Source of the DNA: Halobacteroidaceae bacterium
GTDB lineage: Bacteria > Bacillota > Halanaerobiia > B1SED10-174
Length of the DNA stretch: 38,715 bases
Direction of reading: 5' to 3'
Assembly (NCBI GenBank): GCA_003551665.1
Contig: PUNE01000090.1
Span: 1-38,715, forward strand
Shown here: positions 15,955-25,359 of the stretch, piece by piece
Position numbering within the stretch: the stretch's first letter is position 1
Layout of the letters: each line of letters begins with the position of its first letter
Translations under genes and position numbers: made by a program
Notes under the pieces: generated by a model
Told to the model about the DNA's origin: nothing
Seen by the model: the letters and a program-made list of their open reading frames with translations, nothing else
Databases searched by the model: none

Positions 15955-15987
15955 AAAAGGGGGGAGTCGGCGACCCCCCCCTTTTTT
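15955..15987. terminator. Bidirectional terminator between the UPF0173 and NFU genes
   Basis: AAAAGGGGGG (15955-15964) faces a C-run (15974-15981) and TTTTTT (15982-15987), with the internal GTC/GAC of the loop able to extend the stem. The reverse strand also gives a T-tract, so both converging genes are served. Confidence 0.85.
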
Positions 15988-15991
15988 CAAT

Positions 15992-16210
15992 CTATGCTTC
16001 CTCAACTTTTTTAACCTCGGGTATTTCTTCCTTCAAAATCCGCTCGATGCCGTTGGCAAGAGTCATTGAGGCCATTGGGCAGCCCTTGCATGCTCCTGTC
16101 AGGCGGACCCTTACTATGCCGTCTTCAACCTCAACCAGTTCTACATCTCCCCCGTCTGCCTGAAGGGCGGGGCGGATTTTTTCCAGGGCAGTTTTTACTT
16201 TTTCTTCCAT
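15992..16210 (-). CDS. NifU C-terminal-domain (NFU) Fe-S cluster carrier
   Basis: 72 aa read leftward, ATG preceded by AGGAGGTG. This is a stand-alone NFU domain: VKTALEKIRPALQADGGDV, then the cluster-binding CKGC (C41, C44), then PEVKKV. Such small proteins hold and deliver [4Fe-4S] clusters as dimers. It is read divergently from ytoI across a gap of about 107 bp. Many Fe-S proteins nearby (the aldo/keto reductase, the QueG-like protein) are potential clients. Confidence 0.93.
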   Translation of the reverse strand: MEEKVKTALEKIRPALQADGGDVELVEVEDGIVRVRLTGACKGCPMASMTLANGIERILKEEIPEVKKVEEA

Positions 16211-16317
16211 GTTTCCACCTCCTCGAACCTCGAATCCCTATTCCTGAATTTCCTTCGCGATAAAAACATTATTTCCTCTAGTCGATTTGGGAGAGATATA
16301 AAAAGAAGGTGATTTTT

Positions 16318-17628
16318 TTGGCTCCAAAATACCTGGAATTGATAAGGTATATTGAAACCCTTGATGAAGGGGAAAAAATTTCGGTTCGCAGGCTGGCGCG
16401 GGAAAAAGGAGTCAGCCAGGGTACAGCCTACCGGGCAATTAAGGAAGCAGAAGACCAGGGCCTGGTCAGTACCATTGAAAGAGTTGGGACAGTCCGGGTT
16501 CATGGTGATCCCCGTACCGGTTCTCAGGAACTTTCTTTTAAAGAAGTGGCCCGGATTGTGGAGGGAGAACTATTAGCAGGAGAAGAAGGAAGCAGTGAAA
16601 ACCTTAAAAAGTTCCTGATAGCCGCCATGGAACTTCCAGCGGCTGCTTCCTATATTGAAGCAGGTAATCTGGTTATTGTTGGGAATCGCCACGATATCCA
16701 GGAATATGCATTAAACCACGGGGCACCTGTTCTGGTTACAGGGGGATTTGGGGTTAAAAGGGAAATCCTTGACCTTGCTGAAAAAAATGGATTACCCGTG
16801 ATTTCTACTTCTTATGATACCTTCTCAACGGCTGCCCTGATCAACAGGGCCCTTTTCGAGCGTAGGGTTCAAAAAAGGATCCTCCTGGTAGAGGATATAA
16901 TGGTAACTGATGTTTTTTCTCTTACTCCCGATTCTGCAATTGCAGACTGGTATGTTTTGTTGAGGAATACGCACCACACCCGTTTTCCCGTGCTGAGTAA
17001 AAGCGGCCGTGTTGTGGGAGTAGTTACGGGAAAGGATGTTGCAGAGGAACCAGAAAAAAGAAGTATTGCCCGGGTTATGACCCCTGATCCCATTACCGTG
17101 AGCCCTAAGACTTCAGTTGCAACGGTTTCTCATATTATGGTCTGGCGGGGTATCGAGTTGCTACCGGTGGTTGGAGACAAACAGCAACTACTGGGTATTG
17201 TAACCCGGCAGGATGTAATGCAGGCTCTCCACCAGCTGGAAAAACAACCTCACATGGGGGAAGGAATTGAGGATAATATTCTGCGTTCGATGAGTATTTA
17301 CCAGCAGGATAACCGGTTTATCTTAAGCGGCAGGGTAACAGGTTATATGCTGAATCGACTGGGCGTTTTGAGCACCGGTATTTTAAATCTCCTGTTTGCC
17401 AATCTGGCTGCCGAGGTAATGCAATCGGCAAACAAAGAACGGGGAGAGCTGGAAAATTTCAATTTTTATTCTTTAAAACCACTGCCCCTGGGAAGCAACT
17501 TCTATATGGAAGGAGAATTGATGGAAGTTGGTCGCCACGGTGGCCTGGTGGAGATGAAGGCTTTTAATCAGCCCGGGGAGGAACTGGTTGCCAAGGCCAC
17601 AGCCTGGGTAAAGGTCCTTGGTGGATAA
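16318..17628 (+). CDS. ytoI: YtoI-like regulator: winged helix, DRTGG, tandem CBS and hotdog domains
   Basis: TTG 16318, with AAGGTG 7 nt upstream, gives 436 aa, close to B. subtilis YtoI (about 439). Domains in order: winged-helix DNA-binding (about 1-62, with EKISVRRLAREKGVSQGTAYRAI as the helix-turn-helix in two parts), DRTGG (about 70-185), two CBS motifs (about 190-305; VVGVVTGKDVAEE and LLGIVTRQDVMQ) and a C-terminal thioesterase-like hotdog domain (about 315-436). CBS pairs bind adenine nucleotides, so this is a likely nucleotide-sensing regulator of unknown targets. It lies upstream of dnaE as in Bacillus. Confidence 0.88.
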   Translation: MAPKYLELIRYIETLDEGEKISVRRLAREKGVSQGTAYRAIKEAEDQGLVSTIERVGTVRVHGDPRTGSQELSFKEVARIVEGELLAGEEGSSENLKKFLIAAMELPAAASYIEAGNLVIVGNRHDIQEYALNHGAPVLVTGGFGVKREILDLAEKNGLPVISTSYDTFSTAALINRALFERRVQKRILLVEDIMVTDVFSLTPDSAIADWYVLLRNTHHTRFPVLSKSGRVVGVVTGKDVAEEPEKRSIARVMTPDPITVSPKTSVATVSHIMVWRGIELLPVVGDKQQLLGIVTRQDVMQALHQLEKQPHMGEGIEDNILRSMSIYQQDNRFILSGRVTGYMLNRLGVLSTGILNLLFANLAAEVMQSANKERGELENFNFYSLKPLPLGSNFYMEGELMEVGRHGGLVEMKAFNQPGEELVAKATAWVKVLGG

Positions 17629-17743
17629 AGCAGGTAGTGGTTCTGAGGAGCCTGCAGGAGAAAATAACCTGCGGGCTTTTGTTATTAAGCCTGAGGAATC
17701 AGCAGAGGCTTTGGAAGGAATAAGGCGGGGAAAAACGAAATAG
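17621..17743 (+). CDS. Possible small protein of 40 aa between ytoI and dnaE
   Basis: A GTG at 17621 overlaps the ytoI stop by 8 bp, and the frame runs 40 residues to TAG at 17741-17743. The translated end (NNLRAFVIKPEESAEALEGI then RRGKTK) has codon use like real genes and a plausible charged helix. Against it, the frame is crossed by a terminator-like hairpin (17649-17677), and the ribosome site (AAAGG near 17611) is only fair. I do not recognise the family. It could simply be an open stretch in a terminator region. Confidence 0.3.
   Translation: MDKAGSGSEEPAGENNLRAFVIKPEESAEALEGIRRGKTK
17649..17680 (+). terminator. Hairpin terminator after ytoI
   Basis: A 10-bp stem, AGCCTGCAGG (17649-17658) with CCTGCGGGCT (17668-17677), includes one T-G pair; the loop is 9 nt, and four Ts then G and TT follow (17677-17683). 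A moderate terminator, or an internal structure of the overlapping small frame. Confidence 0.6.
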
Positions 17744-17765
17744 TAAGGAGAAGGAGGGGTTAGGG

Positions 17766-20700
17766 ATGCCAGACTTTGCACACCTCCACCTGCACACCCA
17801 GTACAGCCTTTTAGACGGGGCTGTTAGCCTGCAGGGTCTTTTCCAGACTCTGCCCGAAAAAGATATGTCCACAGTGGCAATTACTGATCACGGTGTTCTT
17901 TATGCTGTCATTCCTTTTTATCAGATGGCAAAAAAGGCAGGGATCCATCCTGTTATCGGGTGCGAGGTTTACCTGACCCCCGGTTCATATAGGGATAAAA
18001 AGCGGAAAGATGAAGATCTCCACCACCTGGTATTGCTGGCAGAAAATCTGGAAGGGTATCGTAACCTGATGGAACTGGTTAGTATCGCCAATACCGAAGG
18101 TTTTTACTACAAACCTCGTATTGATAAAGACCTCCTTTATCGTTACAGAAGAGGTTTGATTGCTCTTTCAGCCTGTTTGAGCGGGGAACTACCCTCCCTG
18201 GTAATTCAGGGACAGGAAGAAAAAGCAGACAGTGCCCTGAAGGAATATATCGATATTTTTGGGAAAGAAAATTTATTTCTGGAACTTCAGGACCATGGTT
18301 TGCCTGATCAGGTTAAGGTTAACAGGTACCTGATTGAAAGGGCAGATCAAAAAGGGCTGGGGCTGGTTGCAAGTAATGATGTCCATTACCTGGCCCAGGA
18401 TGATGCTGAAGCTCACGATATCCTCCTGTGTATCCAGACAGGGAAAACCCTGGAGGAAGAAAACCGGATGCGTTTTCCCAACAGCAATTTTTTTCTCCGT
18501 TCTCCGGAAGAAATGGAAGCGCTTTTTCCTGAAAGGACGGAAGCTCTGGCCAATACAGTGAAAATTGCCGAAAGATGCCAGGTGGAATTATCCTTTGATA
18601 AATTTTTCCTGCCCGAATATCCCGGTTCGACTGAACAGACCCCGGAAGAAGAACTGGCTAAAAAATGCCGGGAGGGCTTAGCAAGATTAAAAATGGATGA
18701 CCCCGAGGTCAAAAAGAGGATGGAATATGAGCTCGATATCATAAACAAGATGGGTTTTGCCTCCTATTTTCTGATTGTAAATGATTTTATCGAGTTCGCA
18801 AAAAGGGAGAATATCGCGGTTGGTCCTGGACGGGGTTCTGTTGCTGGGAGCCTGGTTGCCTACCTCCTGGGCATCACAGGGATTGATCCCCTGAAATATG
18901 GCCTGATTTTTGAAAGATTTCTCAATCCTGAACGTGTAACCATGCCTGATATTGATATTGATTTTTGTTTTGAGCGCCGGGAAGAAGTAGTTGATTACGT
19001 AACAGAGAAATATGGGCAGGACCGGGTTGCCCAAATTATAACCTTTGGGACCATGGCTGCCCGGGGTGTCATTCGCGATGTGGGCCGGGTCCTGGGACTG
19101 CCTTACGGTGAGGTTGACCGGGTGGCCAAGGAAATACCTGTAGCACCGGGAATTAATCTCCGGGAAGCCCTGCAGTATTCCCCCACCTTAAAAAAGAGAT
19201 ACCAGGAGGAACCTGCTATCAGGAGGCTATTGGATCTTGCCCTGAAGGTGGAGGGTTCTCCCCGGCATCCCTCGGTTCATGCGGCTGGAGTGGTAATAGC
19301 TCCTGACCGGATTACCAAATTTACTCCCCTGCAGAAAAACCGGGAAGATATAACCACCCAGTACGATATGGGTTCCATTGAGGATATAGGACTTTTAAAG
19401 GTTGATTTTCTGGGCCTGAGAACCCTTACGGTTATTGATCATACAACAAGGATGATAAAAGAACAGTTGCGGCAAGAGGTGGATTTAGAGAAAATTGGAC
19501 TGGAGGATAAAAAAACCTACGAATTATTGCAAAGTGGTAGAACCCTTGGGGTTTTCCAGATGGAATCAGCTCTGTACCAGAGGCTTACCAGAGATTATCA
19601 ACCGGATTCCTTCGAGGACATTATTGCCATTATTGCTCTCGGGCGACCGGGGCCTATGGGAAGCGATCGCTTTCAGGATTTTATCCAGTCAAGACACGGC
19701 CGGCAGGAAATATCCTATCCCCACCAGCTTTTAGAGGATATTCTGGAAGAAACTTATGGTGTAATTCTCTACCAGGAACAGGTTATGCAGATTGCGAGTT
19801 ACCTGGGCGATTTGAATATGGGAGAAGCCGATAACCTCCGGCGCGGCATGGGTAAGAAAAAAGAAGACCTGATTCAGCAGTACAAAGGAAAATTCATAAA
19901 AAATTCCCTGGCCAAGGGACTTTCCAAGGAAAAAGCCGAAGAGGTTTTTGAACTAATGGAATACTTTGGTGGTTATGGCTTTAATAAATCCCATTCGGCA
20001 GCCTATGCCCTGCTTTCTTATAGGACGGCTTATCTCAAGGCCAATTTCCCGCTACAATTCATGGTGGCTTTATTGAATTCTGTTAAGGATAACACGGACA
20101 AGGTTGCCCTTTACCTGCAGGAATGCCGGGAAATGGGAATTGAAGTTCTCCCGCCAGATATCAACGAGAGTGGCTATGATTTTACTCCTGCTGGTAATGC
20201 CCTGCGGTTTGGCCTGGGAGCAATTAAAAACGTAGGTCAGAGCGCCATTGAAACCATCGTAGAGGCCCGAAGGGCCGGGGAATTTTCTTCCCTATATGAT
20301 TTCTGCCGGCGAACGGACCTGGGAAGGGTAAATCACCGGGTCCTGGAAAGCCTGATCAAGGCAGGTGCCTTGGCTTCCCTTGGCCTGAAACGTTCGCAGT
20401 TGATGGCAATTTTGGACCAGACCTTCCAGAGGGCTCTCAGCCAGAGGAAAGCACAGGACCACGGACAGAAGTCCCTTTTCGGGGGGATGGAAGAACAGAT
20501 CTTCTCGGGAGATATTGAGGTTCCCGATATTGAGGAGTATTCTGCCCAGGAAATATTGAGAATGGAGAGGGAAAGCCTTGGGTTTTATATTTCCGGCCAC
20601 CCCCTGGATCCCTATCAAAAATTACTGGAAAGGGAGGGGGTTGTTCACCTGGAACAACTTCCTGAAAAAGGTGATCAGAGCAGGGTCAGGGTTGGTGGTT

Positions 20701-21152
20701 TGATTGCCCGAATTACTCCTCACCAGACCAGGCGGGGTCAACAAATGGCTTTTGTTCTACTGGAAGACCGCGTTGCGCAGGTGGAATTAATTGTTTTCCC
20801 GGAAACCTTCAGTAACAACCGGGAACTATTGGAAGTTGGGCAGGCAGTACTGGTTGAGGGCAAGATTGACCAGCAGGAAGAAGAAGGTCCCAAGATTCTT
20901 GCTGAAGAAATAAGAAAAATTGAAATACCTTTCCGGGTTGAAGTAGGGCTGGAAAAAATATCCGGGGAGTTCTGGAAAGAACTCAAGGAGGTTCTGTTTT
21001 CCTATTCAGGAACCTGCCCTATTCACCTGGAATTGAAAAATGATGGAGAGGTCATAACAATTGCCCTGGGAAATGCTTTCCGGGCGCCCGCTGATGAGGA
21101 AGAAAGGAAAAATTTAAAGGATGATATAAATAAATTACTGCGGGGAAATTAG
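17766..21152 (+). CDS. dnaE: DNA polymerase III alpha subunit, DnaE type
   Basis: 1128 aa, ATG 17766, full length for DnaE. The N-terminal PHP domain keeps its metal-binding residues (HLHLHTQYSLLDG, AITDHG, GCEVYL), so it may retain nuclease activity. The polymerase catalytic aspartates are in PDIDIDF (D395, D397, D399), preceded by GPGRGSVAGSLVAY. Thumb and fingers, then HhH and the C-terminal OB-fold (VRVGGLIARITPHQTRRGQ) follow. Gram-positives usually also have PolC; which replicase is primary here cannot be judged. It continues into pgpA 20 bp later. Confidence 0.96.
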   Translation: MPDFAHLHLHTQYSLLDGAVSLQGLFQTLPEKDMSTVAITDHGVLYAVIPFYQMAKKAGIHPVIGCEVYLTPGSYRDKKRKDEDLHHLVLLAENLEGYRNLMELVSIANTEGFYYKPRIDKDLLYRYRRGLIALSACLSGELPSLVIQGQEEKADSALKEYIDIFGKENLFLELQDHGLPDQVKVNRYLIERADQKGLGLVASNDVHYLAQDDAEAHDILLCIQTGKTLEEENRMRFPNSNFFLRSPEEMEALFPERTEALANTVKIAERCQVELSFDKFFLPEYPGSTEQTPEEELAKKCREGLARLKMDDPEVKKRMEYELDIINKMGFASYFLIVNDFIEFAKRENIAVGPGRGSVAGSLVAYLLGITGIDPLKYGLIFERFLNPERVTMPDIDIDFCFERREEVVDYVTEKYGQDRVAQIITFGTMAARGVIRDVGRVLGLPYGEVDRVAKEIPVAPGINLREALQYSPTLKKRYQEEPAIRRLLDLALKVEGSPRHPSVHAAGVVIAPDRITKFTPLQKNREDITTQYDMGSIEDIGLLKVDFLGLRTLTVIDHTTRMIKEQLRQEVDLEKIGLEDKKTYELLQSGRTLGVFQMESALYQRLTRDYQPDSFEDIIAIIALGRPGPMGSDRFQDFIQSRHGRQEISYPHQLLEDILEETYGVILYQEQVMQIASYLGDLNMGEADNLRRGMGKKKEDLIQQYKGKFIKNSLAKGLSKEKAEEVFELMEYFGGYGFNKSHSAAYALLSYRTAYLKANFPLQFMVALLNSVKDNTDKVALYLQECREMGIEVLPPDINESGYDFTPAGNALRFGLGAIKNVGQSAIETIVEARRAGEFSSLYDFCRRTDLGRVNHRVLESLIKAGALASLGLKRSQLMAILDQTFQRALSQRKAQDHGQKSLFGGMEEQIFSGDIEVPDIEEYSAQEILRMERESLGFYISGHPLDPYQKLLEREGVVHLEQLPEKGDQSRVRVGGLIARITPHQTRRGQQMAFVLLEDRVAQVELIVFPETFSNNRELLEVGQAVLVEGKIDQQEEEGPKILAEEIRKIEIPFRVEVGLEKISGEFWKELKEVLFSYSGTCPIHLELKNDGEVITIALGNAFRAPADEEERKNLKDDINKLLRGN

Positions 21153-21172
21153 GGGAAGGGAGAAGAGGTAAG

Positions 21173-21664
21173 ATGAAAGAAAAAATTATTAATATGCTTA
21201 AAGACCGAGGGATCACCTTGGAAGAAATTGCTGAAATTGTCCTGGATATGCAGGGTCCCTATAATGAAGATCTGACTCTTGAAGAATGCCTTTTAAATGT
21301 CAATATGGTTTTTGAAAAAAGGGAAGTTCAGCATGTTATACTGACCGGGGTTGCCCTGGATAAATTAGCTGAAGAAGGAAAAGTTGAAGAGCCTTTGCGT
21401 TCCATTATTGTCAATGATGAACCCCTCTACGGGGTTGACGAAACCCTGGCCATGGGTATTGCAACAATTTACGGGACAATAGGGATAACTTCATTTGGTT
21501 ATCTCGATAAAGCCAAGCCCGGTTTAATGGGCAGACTCGATAACAAGGAGAGTGAATTTGTCCATACTTTTATGGATGATATTGTGGCAGGAGTTGCAGC
21601 GGCAGCAGCAGCAAGGATCGCCCACACCCAGGAAGTGGGTGAGCTTGAGGACGATATTCCCTGA
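21173..21664 (+). CDS. pgpA: Phosphatidylglycerophosphatase A family protein (YutG-like PgpA)
   Basis: 163 aa, ATG after a GAAGAGG site. It has the Firmicutes YutG type of sequence: GITLEEIAEIVLDMQGPYN, EECLLNVNMVFEKREVQHVI, YGVDETLAMGIATIYGTIG and HTFMDDIVAGVAAAAAARIA. PgpA removes phosphate from phosphatidylglycerophosphate in phospholipid synthesis, though this soluble-looking subgroup is less well tested. It is probably co-transcribed with dnaE and aspA (20-bp and 17-bp gaps). Confidence 0.85.
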   Translation: MKEKIINMLKDRGITLEEIAEIVLDMQGPYNEDLTLEECLLNVNMVFEKREVQHVILTGVALDKLAEEGKVEEPLRSIIVNDEPLYGVDETLAMGIATIYGTIGITSFGYLDKAKPGLMGRLDNKESEFVHTFMDDIVAGVAAAAAARIAHTQEVGELEDDIP

Positions 21665-21681
21665 AAAGGAGCGAAGCAAAC

Positions 21682-23121
21682 ATGGAAGAAAGAACTGAAT
21701 TTGATGACCTGGGTGAATTAAAAATACCTGCCAATGCCTATTACGGTGTTCAAACCAAGAGGGCAGCAGAAAATTTCCCCATTACGGGATATCCGGTGCA
21801 CAGTGCCCTGATAAAGGCCCTTGGAGTGGTCAAAAAAGCAGCAATTGCTGTAAATATGGAGCTGGATATGATCGAGGAAAAAAAGGGAAGGGCCCTTTTG
21901 CAGGCAGCCCAGGAAATAATTGACGGGGGATTTCAGGACCAGTTTATCGTTGATACTATCCAGGGGGGAGCAGGAACTTCCTTTAACATGAATATGAATG
22001 AGGTTCTTGCCAACAGGGCCCTGGAAATCCTGGAAGAACCCCGGGGCAAATACCAGGTCATTCACCCCAACAATCACGTAAACATGGGACAATCCACCAA
22101 TGATGTTGTCCCAACGGCTATCCGCCTGGGAGCGATCAAGCTCCTTGATAAGTTAATGGAGGAGTTCCGGAACCTGATTCACACCCTGAAGGAAAAAAGC
22201 AAGGAGTTTGACGATGTGATAAAAATGGGAAGAACCCACCTCCAGGATGCCATTCCCATTCGATTGGGCCAGGAATTAAAGGCCTATTCTGCTGCCCTGG
22301 AGAGGGACGTGGAAAGGATGACTGATGCCCGGCGGGACCTGATGACAGTAAATCTTGGTGCTACAGCCATAGGAACCGGCTTGAATGCTCACCAGGAGTA
22401 TGTGAAGATTGTAACCCGGAAGCTGAGGGAACTTACGGAGCTGGATATGAAACAGGCCGAAAACCTGGTTGATGCCACCCAGAACCAGGATGAACTGGTT
22501 CAGCTTTCGGGTTGTTTAAGGACCGCTGCAGTAAACCTATGTAAAATGGCCAATGACCTGCGGCTACTGGCTTCAGGGCCCCGGGCGGGGTTTTCTGAAA
22601 TCAATTTGCCCGCAGTCCAACCCGGTTCTTCTATAATGCCGGGGAAGGTAAACCCTGTAATTCCCGAAGTTATAAACCAGATTTCTTTCCAGGTTCAGGG
22701 GAACGATCATACAGTTGCTCTTGCGGGACAGGCCGGACAGCTGGAGTTGAACGTAATGATGCCGGTTCTCGTTTTCAATCTCTACCAGTCTCTTGATATC
22801 ATGGTCTATGGGGCCAAAATATTCAATGAGAAATGCCTCCAGGGTATTACTCCTAACCGAGAACGTTGTCTCCAGATGGTAGAAGAAAGCCTTGGAATTA
22901 TCACCGCAATCAGCCCACACATAGGATACGAAGCAGCTTCCCGGGTGGCCAAAAAGGCCCTGGATACTGGAAAATCATTGCGCCAGATTCTCCTGGAAGA
23001 AGGAATGCTTACCAGCGAGGAGTTGAATATAATTCTTGATCCCATGGAAATGACCGAGCCAGGTATTGCCGGAAGGGAATTGCTGCGCAGGCTCAGCGAT
23101 GAACAGGGAAGTGATAGATAA
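21682..23121 (+). CDS. aspA: Aspartate ammonia-lyase
   Basis: 479 aa, ATG 21682 after AAGGAG. Catalyses L-aspartate to fumarate plus ammonia. The signature loop GSSIMPGKVNPVIPE carries the catalytic Ser316; the residues after KVNP (VIPE) are those of aspartases, where fumarases have TQCE. Other family segments are MGQSTNDVVPTAIRLG, GRTHLQDAIPIRLGQE and LSGCLRTAAVNL. It links amino acid use to the C4 pool. Its stop overlaps the next ATG by one base (TAATG), so translation is coupled to the COG2426 gene. Confidence 0.93.
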   Translation: MEERTEFDDLGELKIPANAYYGVQTKRAAENFPITGYPVHSALIKALGVVKKAAIAVNMELDMIEEKKGRALLQAAQEIIDGGFQDQFIVDTIQGGAGTSFNMNMNEVLANRALEILEEPRGKYQVIHPNNHVNMGQSTNDVVPTAIRLGAIKLLDKLMEEFRNLIHTLKEKSKEFDDVIKMGRTHLQDAIPIRLGQELKAYSAALERDVERMTDARRDLMTVNLGATAIGTGLNAHQEYVKIVTRKLRELTELDMKQAENLVDATQNQDELVQLSGCLRTAAVNLCKMANDLRLLASGPRAGFSEINLPAVQPGSSIMPGKVNPVIPEVINQISFQVQGNDHTVALAGQAGQLELNVMMPVLVFNLYQSLDIMVYGAKIFNEKCLQGITPNRERCLQMVEESLGIITAISPHIGYEAASRVAKKALDTGKSLRQILLEEGMLTSEELNIILDPMEMTEPGIAGRELLRRLSDEQGSDR

Positions 23122-23603
23122 TGGGGTTTCTTCAAGAGATCCCTCCGGCCATCTGGGTTGTCATAACAGGAGCAGCCCCGGTATTTGAACTGCGGGGGGC
23201 GATCCCCCTGGCCTGGCAGCTGGGTTTTGACCCCCTGCCCGCCTTTATCCTGGCAGTTCTGGGAAATCTCCTCCCGATCATTCCCCTTTTATTACTGCTG
23301 CAAATTGTGCGGGAATTTCTGGAAAAAAGGGTTCCTGTTTTCCAGTCTTTTTTCGCCTGGCTGGACCGGAGAACATATAAGCGCAGTGACCGGGTTAAAA
23401 AATACGGAGTTTTTGGCTTAATTATCTTAACGGCCATTCCATTGCCCACAACGGGTGCCTGGACGGCATCCCTGGCAGCGGTTCTATTCAAACTTCCTTT
23501 CTGGTCTTCCTTTTTTGCCATTCTTACCGGGGTTATTATTGCCGGTATTCTGGTTCTCCTGATAACATTTGGTTTCATTTCCAATTTGTTCTGGGTTGGA
23601 TAA
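23121..23603 (+). CDS. COG2426 small integral membrane protein, small multidrug export family
   Basis: 160 aa with four to five hydrophobic segments. Family features are ELRGAIPLAWQLGFDPLPAF near the N-terminus (the PxxELRGAIP motif), then DRRTYKRSDRVKKYG and LTAIPLPTTGAW. The family is annotated as small multidrug-export protein, but true transport substrates are not established. It starts at the last base of the aspA stop codon and so belongs to the same operon; pfkA follows after 73 bp. Confidence 0.85.
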   Translation: MGFLQEIPPAIWVVITGAAPVFELRGAIPLAWQLGFDPLPAFILAVLGNLLPIIPLLLLLQIVREFLEKRVPVFQSFFAWLDRRTYKRSDRVKKYGVFGLIILTAIPLPTTGAWTASLAAVLFKLPFWSSFFAILTGVIIAGILVLLITFGFISNLFWVG

Positions 23604-23676
23604 AAGAGTAATTCGCCAAAAAGGTTGGGAAAATAGCTCAATGTTTTAAACGTTGGAGAAAGGGGAAAGGTCTGGT

Positions 23677-24675
23677 ATGAAAAAAATCGGAGTAATGACA
23701 AGCGGCGGAGATGCCCCGGGAATGAATGCTGCTCTTCGTGCTATTGTCAGGAATGGAATTTACAGGGGTATTGAGGTTTACGCTTTCCAGCACGGATTTC
23801 AGGGTTTAATTAATCGGAAATTCAGTCGAATGCAGAGGGGTAGTGTAGCAGATATAATCCAGAGGGGGGGTACAATCCTGCAGACCGCCCGCTGTGAAGA
23901 ATTTAAAACCGAGGAAGGAAGGGCAAAAGCGGGGAAAAACCTTCGCGATCTGGGCATTTCCGGGCTGATAATTATTGGGGGAGATGGTTCTTTCCGTGGG
24001 GGGGAGTTATTGCAAAAGGAACAGGGCATCGAGGTTGTCGGGGTCCCTGCAACAATTGATAATGATATTGGAGGAACGGATTTTTGTATTGGATTTGACA
24101 CAGCAGTTAATACAGTAATTGATGCGGTTAATAAAATCAGGGATACGGCTACATCCCATGAGAGGATTTTTGTAGTTGAAATCATGGGGAGAGAACGCGG
24201 TTTCCTTGCTCTCTATGCAGGCCTTGCAGCGGGAGCAGAATCAATTTTAATTCCGGAACGGCCAACTTCCCTCAAAGATATTTGTGAGAAGCTGGAACAT
24301 GGTTTCAAGCGGGGGAAAAAGCACAGTATAATCATGGTGGCCGAGGGAGTGGGAGGGGATTTTTATACCAACCGGGATCTCCGGAACACCCCGGCTTTTG
24401 CCCTGAGTGAAGCCATAAGAGATACCATGGGCCACGAAACGAGAGTCATTGTCCTGGGTCACCTGCAGAGAGGGGGGGCGCCTTCTGCCCGAGACCGGAT
24501 CCTGGCCAGTAGAATGGGAGCTTTTGCAGTAGACCTTTTATGTGAGGGAAAATCAGGAGTCATGACCGGGATGGTCCATGAGAAAATGGTGGCAACACCT
24601 ATCAAAAAAGCCCTTGAACAGGAACCGGAAATAAACGAAGAAATATTGCAGCTTTCCCACATTCTATCCCTTTAA
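23677..24675 (+). CDS. pfkA: ATP-dependent 6-phosphofructokinase
   Basis: ATG 23677 gives MKKIGVMTSGGDAPGMN, the expected N-terminus; an upstream TTG at 23653 would add eight residues overlapping the ribosome site. 332 aa. The phosphate loop is GGDGS at 101-105, with Gly at 104 typical of ATP-using rather than pyrophosphate-using enzymes (which have Asp). The catalytic Asp is D128 in PATIDND, with Ala rather than Lys just before it. IMGRERGFLALYAGLA and GHLQRGGAPSARDRILA are conserved. It performs the committed step of glycolysis. The next gene starts 18 bp later, so it heads the CoA-transferase/thiolase unit. Confidence 0.95.
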   Translation: MKKIGVMTSGGDAPGMNAALRAIVRNGIYRGIEVYAFQHGFQGLINRKFSRMQRGSVADIIQRGGTILQTARCEEFKTEEGRAKAGKNLRDLGISGLIIIGGDGSFRGGELLQKEQGIEVVGVPATIDNDIGGTDFCIGFDTAVNTVIDAVNKIRDTATSHERIFVVEIMGRERGFLALYAGLAAGAESILIPERPTSLKDICEKLEHGFKRGKKHSIIMVAEGVGGDFYTNRDLRNTPAFALSEAIRDTMGHETRVIVLGHLQRGGAPSARDRILASRMGAFAVDLLCEGKSGVMTGMVHEKMVATPIKKALEQEPEINEEILQLSHILSL

Positions 24676-24693
24676 ATACTGGAGGTGTGTAGA

Positions 24694-25359
24694 TTGAAAG
24701 AAATTATTAGTCCCGGCCAGGCGGCTAAAATGGTAAGAGACGGGATGTCGGTAATGGTTGGCGGATTTATGGTTGTGGGAACCCCTACGGCGATAGTTGA
24801 TGCGGTTGTCCGGGAGGGGGCAAAAGACCTGACCCTGATTGTAAATGATACCGGTTTCCCCGAGCAGGGAGTGGGGAAAATGGTATCTGCTGACCAGTTG
24901 AAAAAAGTTATTGTTTCCCATATAGGGACCAATAAAATTACCGGGGAAAAAATGAATAACAAGGAAATTGAAGTGGAACTGGTTCCCCAGGGAACCCTTG
25001 CCGAGCAGATCAGGGCCGGGGGATCGGGACTGGGAGGAGTTTTAACCCCTACGGGTGTAGGAACAGTGGTCCAGGAGGGGAAAAGGGTAATTAATGTTGA
25101 TGGTCAGGATTACCTTCTGGCGACACCTCTCAGGGCTGATGTTGCCCTTCTCAAGGCCCATAAAGCTGACAGGGCTGGCAACCTTGTTTTCCGGCGGGCG
25201 GCCCGGAATTTTAATCCCCTGATGGCTACTGCGGCAGACCTGGTGATTGTTGAGGTGGAAGAGGTCCTGGAAATAGGGGAGATAGACCCTGATGAAGTTG
25301 TAACTCCCGGAATTTTTGTAGACTACCTGGTGATGGGGGAGGTGCAGCAGGATGGATAA
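24694..25359 (+). CDS. 3-oxoacid/acetate CoA-transferase, alpha subunit
   Basis: TTG 24694, 6 nt after GGAGGTG (24681-24687), gives 221 aa; a GTG at 24685 lies inside that ribosome site and is unlikely. The subunit A family pattern is clear: GMSVMVGGFMVVGTPTAIVD, the GSGLGGVLTPTGVGT glycine-rich motif, and ATPLRADVALLKAHKADRAGN. Such enzymes (AtoD/CtfA/ScoA) move CoA between acyl-CoA and acetate or acetoacetate. It overlaps the beta-subunit gene by 8 bp. Exact substrate (acetoacetate, butyrate or acetate) cannot be told from sequence. Confidence 0.9.
   Translation: MKEIISPGQAAKMVRDGMSVMVGGFMVVGTPTAIVDAVVREGAKDLTLIVNDTGFPEQGVGKMVSADQLKKVIVSHIGTNKITGEKMNNKEIEVELVPQGTLAEQIRAGGSGLGGVLTPTGVGTVVQEGKRVINVDGQDYLLATPLRADVALLKAHKADRAGNLVFRRAARNFNPLMATAADLVIVEVEEVLEIGEIDPDEVVTPGIFVDYLVMGEVQQDG

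Noticed and set aside
21682-23121. Class II fumarase instead of aspartase
   Set aside because: The residues after GSSIMPGKVNP are VIPE, as in aspartases, rather than TQCE of fumarases.
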